Below are positions 31,596 through 35,078 of a stretch of 35,078 bases of DNA, one piece after another. The notes beneath the pieces are model-generated. The model did no database searches, was not told the DNA's origin, and saw only the letters and a program-made list of their open reading frames with translations. How positions within the stretch are numbered: position 1 is the stretch's first letter; every line of letters begins with the position of its first letter. The translations under genes and the position numbers were made by a program. The stretch is from a virus: IMG/VR virus record IMGVR_UViG_3300030389_002571, positions 1 to 35,078 of that record; one strand, written 5' to 3'.

Positions 31596-33731
31596 TTAGT
31601 AAGCCTTAAATCTTCTAAGAAAAACTTTTTCAGAGTAATCAGACTTTTTAATTTTAGGTTTTACTTTTTGAGCTGCAAGTAGACACAATCCTGAACTTAT
31701 GGTCAAGTCAAACTTTGTTCTATTTGTTATTTGATATCCAATCCAATCCTCTAAAGTTTTATTAAAATACATCTTACCCATCTCTCCAGTATCGTAATTA
31801 ATACCAACATGATTATGTATATAAGATTCAATCGCATGAGCGTGAGATTGAATAACATCCTGAGAGTTAGAAGGTATACCTTTTGTTTTTGATTTTATTG
31901 TTGATGAATTAGCAGCTAATAAATGCCTGGGTCTATCCATTAAATAACCATCATAACCTCTTGATTCAAAGTGTCTTGCAATACCATACTTATTGTTTTC
32001 AATTAATATAGGGTACCCGTAAAAAACAGCAGCCATAAGAACATCTTCATAAAAGATTTTTGCTAGAGGTGGGCGGGATGCATACTCAAGTACAAATGTA
32101 TTTGATGGGTACTCCATATGAAATTTATTGTACAGGTGTAGCGCTCCCTTAGACCCTCGTCCATCGACGGTGGCATCAAGGTCGTAAGAGTCGACCCCGC
32201 CTACTCCTAGCTCTGCATTAGGTGCAATCTTTTTTCCTTTACTTAATAGCTTTTGATTTCTTAATTCTGCTGGAGGCATCCAAGCAACTCTGAACCTTCC
32301 ATTAGGATCTGGAGTAAAGATTACCTCAGTATCTTTTTCTCCTCCCTTCCAATGAAAGTTGCCAGTTACTATAGGATTGGGAAATAGATCGTCGTTAAAC
32401 TGTATCTGCTCGTATATTTTTCCTATATTAAATAAGCTGCCCTGTATGCTGTCTCTAAAAGCTTCATCTGTTGTAAAGGGAAACTGTCTAACTATTTCAT
32501 TCAACTCAGAAGCGTCGTGCTTGAGACTGTCCCTCTCATTTTTTAAATACTGCTTAGCTCCAATAGTTATCATTTCTCCATCTAGTCCTTTGACTTCATG
32601 TTCTGGAGTATTAACTACAGGCATGCCGTACCTATCAAAAAAACCCTCTAGTGATTCTTGAGCTGGTATAAATAATCTATAAAGTCCAGTTCTAGTCCTC
32701 CCATTCGCATTCCTCTCCAAGGGATTCGAATCCTTCCACAGATCCTTGTATTCTTTTCCACCCTTGTCCATTGGATTTACGGTGCTTCCTACTAGAGCTT
32801 TTCCGACGATTTTTCTTCCGACGATCAAACAAGTCCTCTGAATCCTCCAAGCGTCTCTTATGTCTGTTGGTTTTTCCCATTTTCCTGCTTCATCTAAATA
32901 CAACATGTGTAGCTTTTCACCGTCGTATGCGTTGTTAGTTGTGTTTTTCCAATTAATAACTGTGTTTAGCGCTTCACCTACTTGAGATGTTTTATTGTTT
33001 TTAGTAATGCGCTTTGATGGTTCTCTAAAAGCTAACTCCATTCTTGGATTCGTTGTACCATCTTGTATGGGTTTAAAGAAGAAAGGATAGTTTCTAAACA
33101 TATAAACTACCTTCTTCATAAAAATATTCTCCTGAGCGTCCTTACCAGTCTTTGACTGTATGCCCATAAGCTTGTCTTTAACCTGCGTAGCTTCATCCAC
33201 AAGAACAGAACTACAGATATTAGTGTACCCAGAACGGCGACACTTAGTATATAGCTGACCGATACAACGAGAATCAAACTCGCACGCAGCCATGTGTAAA
33301 AATATTTCACGTTGAAAATTTAAAAAGTATGGATATCCTATGTCTAATTTAGTCCATTGAAGCATCATGTAATGCCTCCCCGTAATATATGTAGGTGAAC
33401 CGTTGTTATAAAACCAAAAACCCTCACGCCTACGCCTAAACTCTTCCTCGATATATGGACGAAACTTTTCTCTAAACTGTCTTGGCATTTCCGCCCACTC
33501 ATCCATAGATTTAATACGAGACAGTTCCTTGGGCATAGGTGTCCTCTTCCACACCTGCATGTCGTTTGATTTTTTATATCCGATAATGTCTTTCTTCGGC
33601 GGCCTTTTTGGAAGGCAAATGAGTAACCCACCGAGTTCGATAAGCTCACCTTCCGTACCGTTGGGACAAATCTTAACAGCAGGTTCTTCATATTCTTCTA
33701 TGTCTAATAAATTATTCAAAGTCCTCTTCAC
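31596..33731 (-). CDS. terL: Terminase large subunit (711 aa)
   Basis: The ATPase part shows a Walker-A-like loop TKCRRSGYTN (162-171), atypical because Arg-Arg replaces the usual Gly-Lys end, as in several crAss-like terminases I recall. Walker B is MLYLDEA (276-282), and a coupling motif GSTVN lies at 315-319. The nuclease part has GGVDSYDLDATVDG (511-524; Asp514 and Asp519) and ILIENN (575-580; Glu578), fitting the RNase H-type nuclease that cuts the DNA at headful or site. Length 711 is large but within the range of this group. The start overlaps the HNH gene end by 20 bases. The next gene (portal) follows after 51 bases. The protein packages the genome with the portal; the ATPase fold and nuclease are well supported. 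Confidence 0.93.
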   Translation of the reverse strand: MKRTLNNLLDIEEYEEPAVKICPNGTEGELIELGGLLICLPKRPPKKDIIGYKKSNDMQVWKRTPMPKELSRIKSMDEWAEMPRQFREKFRPYIEEEFRRRREGFWFYNNGSPTYITGRHYMMLQWTKLDIGYPYFLNFQREIFLHMAACEFDSRCIGQLYTKCRRSGYTNICSSVLVDEATQVKDKLMGIQSKTGKDAQENIFMKKVVYMFRNYPFFFKPIQDGTTNPRMELAFREPSKRITKNNKTSQVGEALNTVINWKNTTNNAYDGEKLHMLYLDEAGKWEKPTDIRDAWRIQRTCLIVGRKIVGKALVGSTVNPMDKGGKEYKDLWKDSNPLERNANGRTRTGLYRLFIPAQESLEGFFDRYGMPVVNTPEHEVKGLDGEMITIGAKQYLKNERDSLKHDASELNEIVRQFPFTTDEAFRDSIQGSLFNIGKIYEQIQFNDDLFPNPIVTGNFHWKGGEKDTEVIFTPDPNGRFRVAWMPPAELRNQKLLSKGKKIAPNAELGVGGVDSYDLDATVDGRGSKGALHLYNKFHMEYPSNTFVLEYASRPPLAKIFYEDVLMAAVFYGYPILIENNKYGIARHFESRGYDGYLMDRPRHLLAANSSTIKSKTKGIPSNSQDVIQSHAHAIESYIHNHVGINYDTGEMGKMYFNKTLEDWIGYQITNRTKFDLTISSGLCLLAAQKVKPKIKKSDYSEKVFLRRFKAY

Positions 33732-34182
33732 TAAAGTTTAAAAACAATTCTAGTTGTTCTACTATAGGAACGCAATCTTCTTCTATTATACTTTCAGCAT
33801 ATTTACCAGCACCCCACTCTCCAGATCTTCTTTCATCATAATGGTGTATAGAGTGGCAGTTTGCACAAATAACGTCGCACTTTTCTACTTCAGCCTTTAC
33901 AGTTTTAAAAATATACCCTTTACCTATAAGCTGAGCAACACTAGATTTTTTTTCGTCTCTATCTCTGTGGTGTAACTGTAAACACCTTTTATCTTTTATT
34001 CCACACTCACAACAGCCTTTTTGTTCTTTATACTTATCTACCCACTCGTATATCTTTCTTTTTTGCTCTGCTACATTTTTAGCTCTGCAAGGTATACAAG
34101 ACTTAAAATATGTATTATTATGAGCCCTATAATAAAACTCAGTTAAAGGCCTTACTCTTTGACAAGTGTGACATCGTTTCAT
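33712..34182 (-). CDS. HNH endonuclease with N-terminal zinc ribbon (156 aa)
   Basis: Residues 4, 7, 29 and 32 form two CxxC pairs of a zinc ribbon, as in many HNH homing or packaging enzymes. The HNH part has a second CxxC pair (57 and 60), then LQLHHRDRD (68-76; the catalytic His pair 71-72), then ICANCHSIHH (105-114) with CxxC and His residues at 110, 113 and 114. The order fits a complete HNH domain, so activity is expected. HNH enzymes beside terminases are known to help cut packaged DNA in some phages; others are homing enzymes that spread into neighbours. Its start overlaps the small gene before it by four bases (ATGA) and its end overlaps the terminase start by 20 bases. Which role applies here is not shown. 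Confidence 0.88.
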   Translation of the reverse strand: MKRCHTCQRVRPLTEFYYRAHNNTYFKSCIPCRAKNVAEQKRKIYEWVDKYKEQKGCCECGIKDKRCLQLHHRDRDEKKSSVAQLIGKGYIFKTVKAEVEKCDVICANCHSIHHYDERRSGEWGAGKYAESIIEEDCVPIVEQLELFLNFSEEDFE

Positions 34183-34472
34183 TTTGAGAATCTTTCAGCA
34201 AAGCCTCCGCTATAGTCTTTTGACCCCTCTATTTCTCCTGTTGTTTTTAAATCTTTAATCATCTGTTCAAGTCTTTGCCTTTCTATGATTAACTCTTTAC
34301 AATCAGTTGCTGTTTGTTTTATAGACTGAAGCTCAGCCTTTCGTGCCGAACCATTAATTTCTGGATCCACAGGCTTTTTAACCTCATCAATCATATTATT
34401 AATAGCCGCCTCCATGCTTTTCATAAGTCTTTCGGCAGCACTAATAGTTGTAAATTTATTCTTCGATGACAT
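34179..34472 (-). CDS. Small helical protein before the terminase genes (97 aa)
   Basis: The protein is mostly helical, with one charged coiled-coil-like stretch (about 45-75) containing SIKQTATDCKELIIERQRLE and a short polar tail. No helix-turn-helix motif or zinc site is visible. Position just upstream of the HNH and large terminase genes is the usual place of a small terminase, but the length (97) is at the low end and no DNA-binding part is seen, so I leave this open. Its start overlaps the GroES-like gene by 17 bases and its stop overlaps the HNH start by four (ATGA), which fits close coupling. Confidence 0.8.
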   Translation of the reverse strand: MSSKNKFTTISAAERLMKSMEAAINNMIDEVKKPVDPEINGSARKAELQSIKQTATDCKELIIERQRLEQMIKDLKTTGEIEGSKDYSGGFAERFSK

Positions 34473-35040
34473 ACAAGAAGTCTTCTGATCTTGTTCGGTA
34501 ATATTCTACGTCGTCTATTTTTATTCTATAGTCTCTGTTTTTACCAATACCGACAACGTCCCCTACTTTAACTCCGAGATAATCGCAGTTACTACAAGCA
34601 TGAGTAATCCTACCTTGTGTTGGGTTTTCTTTTTTATACTCAACAACCTCTATAACATCTGAAGTTAAATTATCTTCTTGATCAACAGGCTGAAGAAGAC
34701 ACCAAGTAGATAGTGTATTTATCTCTCCAGTTTCCTTACACTTATAAGCAAAAGCTTGAGAGTTCATAGCAACTTCAGGATCATAGAGTACACTATAGCA
34801 ATCTTCTAATCCTGGTATAGGTTTACCACCTTGAACTACAACATGGTGATGAAAATAAAGAGTATCACCTTCTTTTACTGGGGTTTCAAACTTAAGAGGT
34901 GTTGCAACAACTTCCCCACCCATTACTCTATGACGAAATTCGTCATACTTAGTTTCCATGTAGATCTCAGATTCTCCGATCTTCACGGTATCATTAAACT
35001 TCTTAGGAAGCTTAATGATAAAATTATACATACCTTTCAT
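34456..35040 (-). CDS. GroES-like co-chaperonin, two-domain form (194 aa)
   Basis: The C-terminal part contains GVKVGDVVGIGKNRDYRIKI (156-175) followed by DDVEYYRTRSEDFLYVIEE, which matches the end of GroES: VKVGD-I/V, a Lys-rich turn, ID-x-E-x, S-x-x-D-x-L-x-x-I/V-E. The N-terminal part has RHRVMGGEVVATPLKFETPV and KEGDTLYFHHHVV, the same 'G-E-V-x-A ... V-K-E-G-D-x-x-x-F' order, so the protein may hold two GroES-type folds (about 5-95 and 112-194). Phage T4 gp31 is the known precedent: a phage co-chaperonin that works with host GroEL to fold the capsid protein. A mobile loop is not clearly seen in the sequence. The gene sits before the packaging genes and its end overlaps the next start by 17 bases. 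Confidence 0.82.
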   Translation of the reverse strand: MKGMYNFIIKLPKKFNDTVKIGESEIYMETKYDEFRHRVMGGEVVATPLKFETPVKEGDTLYFHHHVVVQGGKPIPGLEDCYSVLYDPEVAMNSQAFAYKCKETGEINTLSTWCLLQPVDQEDNLTSDVIEVVEYKKENPTQGRITHACSNCDYLGVKVGDVVGIGKNRDYRIKIDDVEYYRTRSEDFLYVIEE

Positions 35041-35050
35041 TATATTTTAT

Positions 35051-35078
35051 TTAATACCCTCCTCCGCCGCCACCACCG
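35051..35078 (-). CDS. 3' end of an upstream gene with poly-Gly tail
   Basis: Only 28 bases lie in the window. Read on the minus strand they give seven Gly codons, a Tyr codon and TAA (stop at 35051-35053), using the mixed codons GGT, GGC, GGA and GGG, which argues for selection on the Gly tract rather than a simple DNA repeat. The stop lies 10 bases before the ATG of the GroES-like gene. A C-terminal (Gly)n-Tyr tail is common in single-stranded DNA-binding or flexible phage proteins, but nothing here identifies the product. The rest of the gene is outside the window. Confidence 0.5.

Noticed and set aside
7814-31600. -33 TTTG elements upstream of the TAnnTTTG boxes
   Set aside because: I looked 17-23 bases upstream of each box and found no consistent TTG or TTTG, so none is annotated.
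33365-33691. 108-codon minus-strand frame inside terL
   Set aside because: It is a shifted frame within the terminase ATPase region, whose motifs are intact in the main frame.
1-35078. Integrase, attachment site, tRNA or replication origin
   Set aside because: I found no such gene or structure; all gaps are short and explained by promoter boxes, hairpins or nothing notable.

Overview
The window is one continuous late (packaging, head and tail) region of a tailed double-stranded DNA phage. All 32 genes I can support lie on the minus strand, so transcription runs from base 35078 towards base 1. Gene-free gaps are all under 80 bases, and I see no tRNA, rRNA, integrase, attachment site, CRISPR or insertion sequence. 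The host is very probably a marine Bacteroidota (Flavobacteriia-like). The reasons are a low G+C content, no Shine-Dalgarno pattern, seven intergenic boxes matching the Bacteroidota -7 promoter element TAnnTTTG, and a phage-encoded protein with a type IX secretion (T9SS) C-terminal sorting domain. Gene order and sizes (TerL, portal, scaffold, major capsid protein, ring/connector proteins, a very large tail protein, then Ala-rich and giant internal virion proteins) resemble Crassvirales-like and other short-tailed Bacteroidota phages. That comparison is from memory of the families, not from a search.

Layout in transcription order. (1) 35078-31596: the end of a poly-Gly-tailed gene, a GroES-like co-chaperonin, a small coiled-coil protein, an HNH nuclease and the large terminase, mostly overlapping. 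(2) 31544-27555: the portal and two beta-rich proteins, one with a concanavalin-like look. (3) 27535-22249: an unusual ten-gene chain joined by 1-4 base start/stop overlaps. It encodes a 824-residue secreted repeat protein with a T9SS signal, a 49-residue protein, an outer-membrane beta-barrel-like protein, a membrane-anchored coiled-coil protein, a signal-peptide-bearing thioredoxin-fold protein without its CxxC, and four very small basic proteins. (4) 22218-18071: three small virion-type proteins (two look like paralogues), the acidic scaffold, the HK97-fold major capsid protein and a small protein after it. (5) 18003-14434: a fibre-like protein, a conserved basic protein and two connector/ring proteins. 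(6) 14437-1: a tail protein ending in two dockerin-like calcium loops, a 1807-residue tail protein, and three large, probably internal, virion proteins, the last running off the window.

The genes of blocks 1, 2, 4, 5 and 6 build and fill the particle. Block 3 is what is unexpected: it sits in the middle of the structural genes but encodes proteins predicted to go to the host envelope and surface. This suggests that the infected cell surface is remodelled late in infection, for example to block superinfection or change attachment. Two compact terminator-promoter modules (15997-16030 and 18010-18046) and a hairpin just after the capsid gene divide the late transcript. Two small genes (22575-22721 and 24915-25064) and the 1362-codon partial gene at the left edge were found by reading the bases directly.
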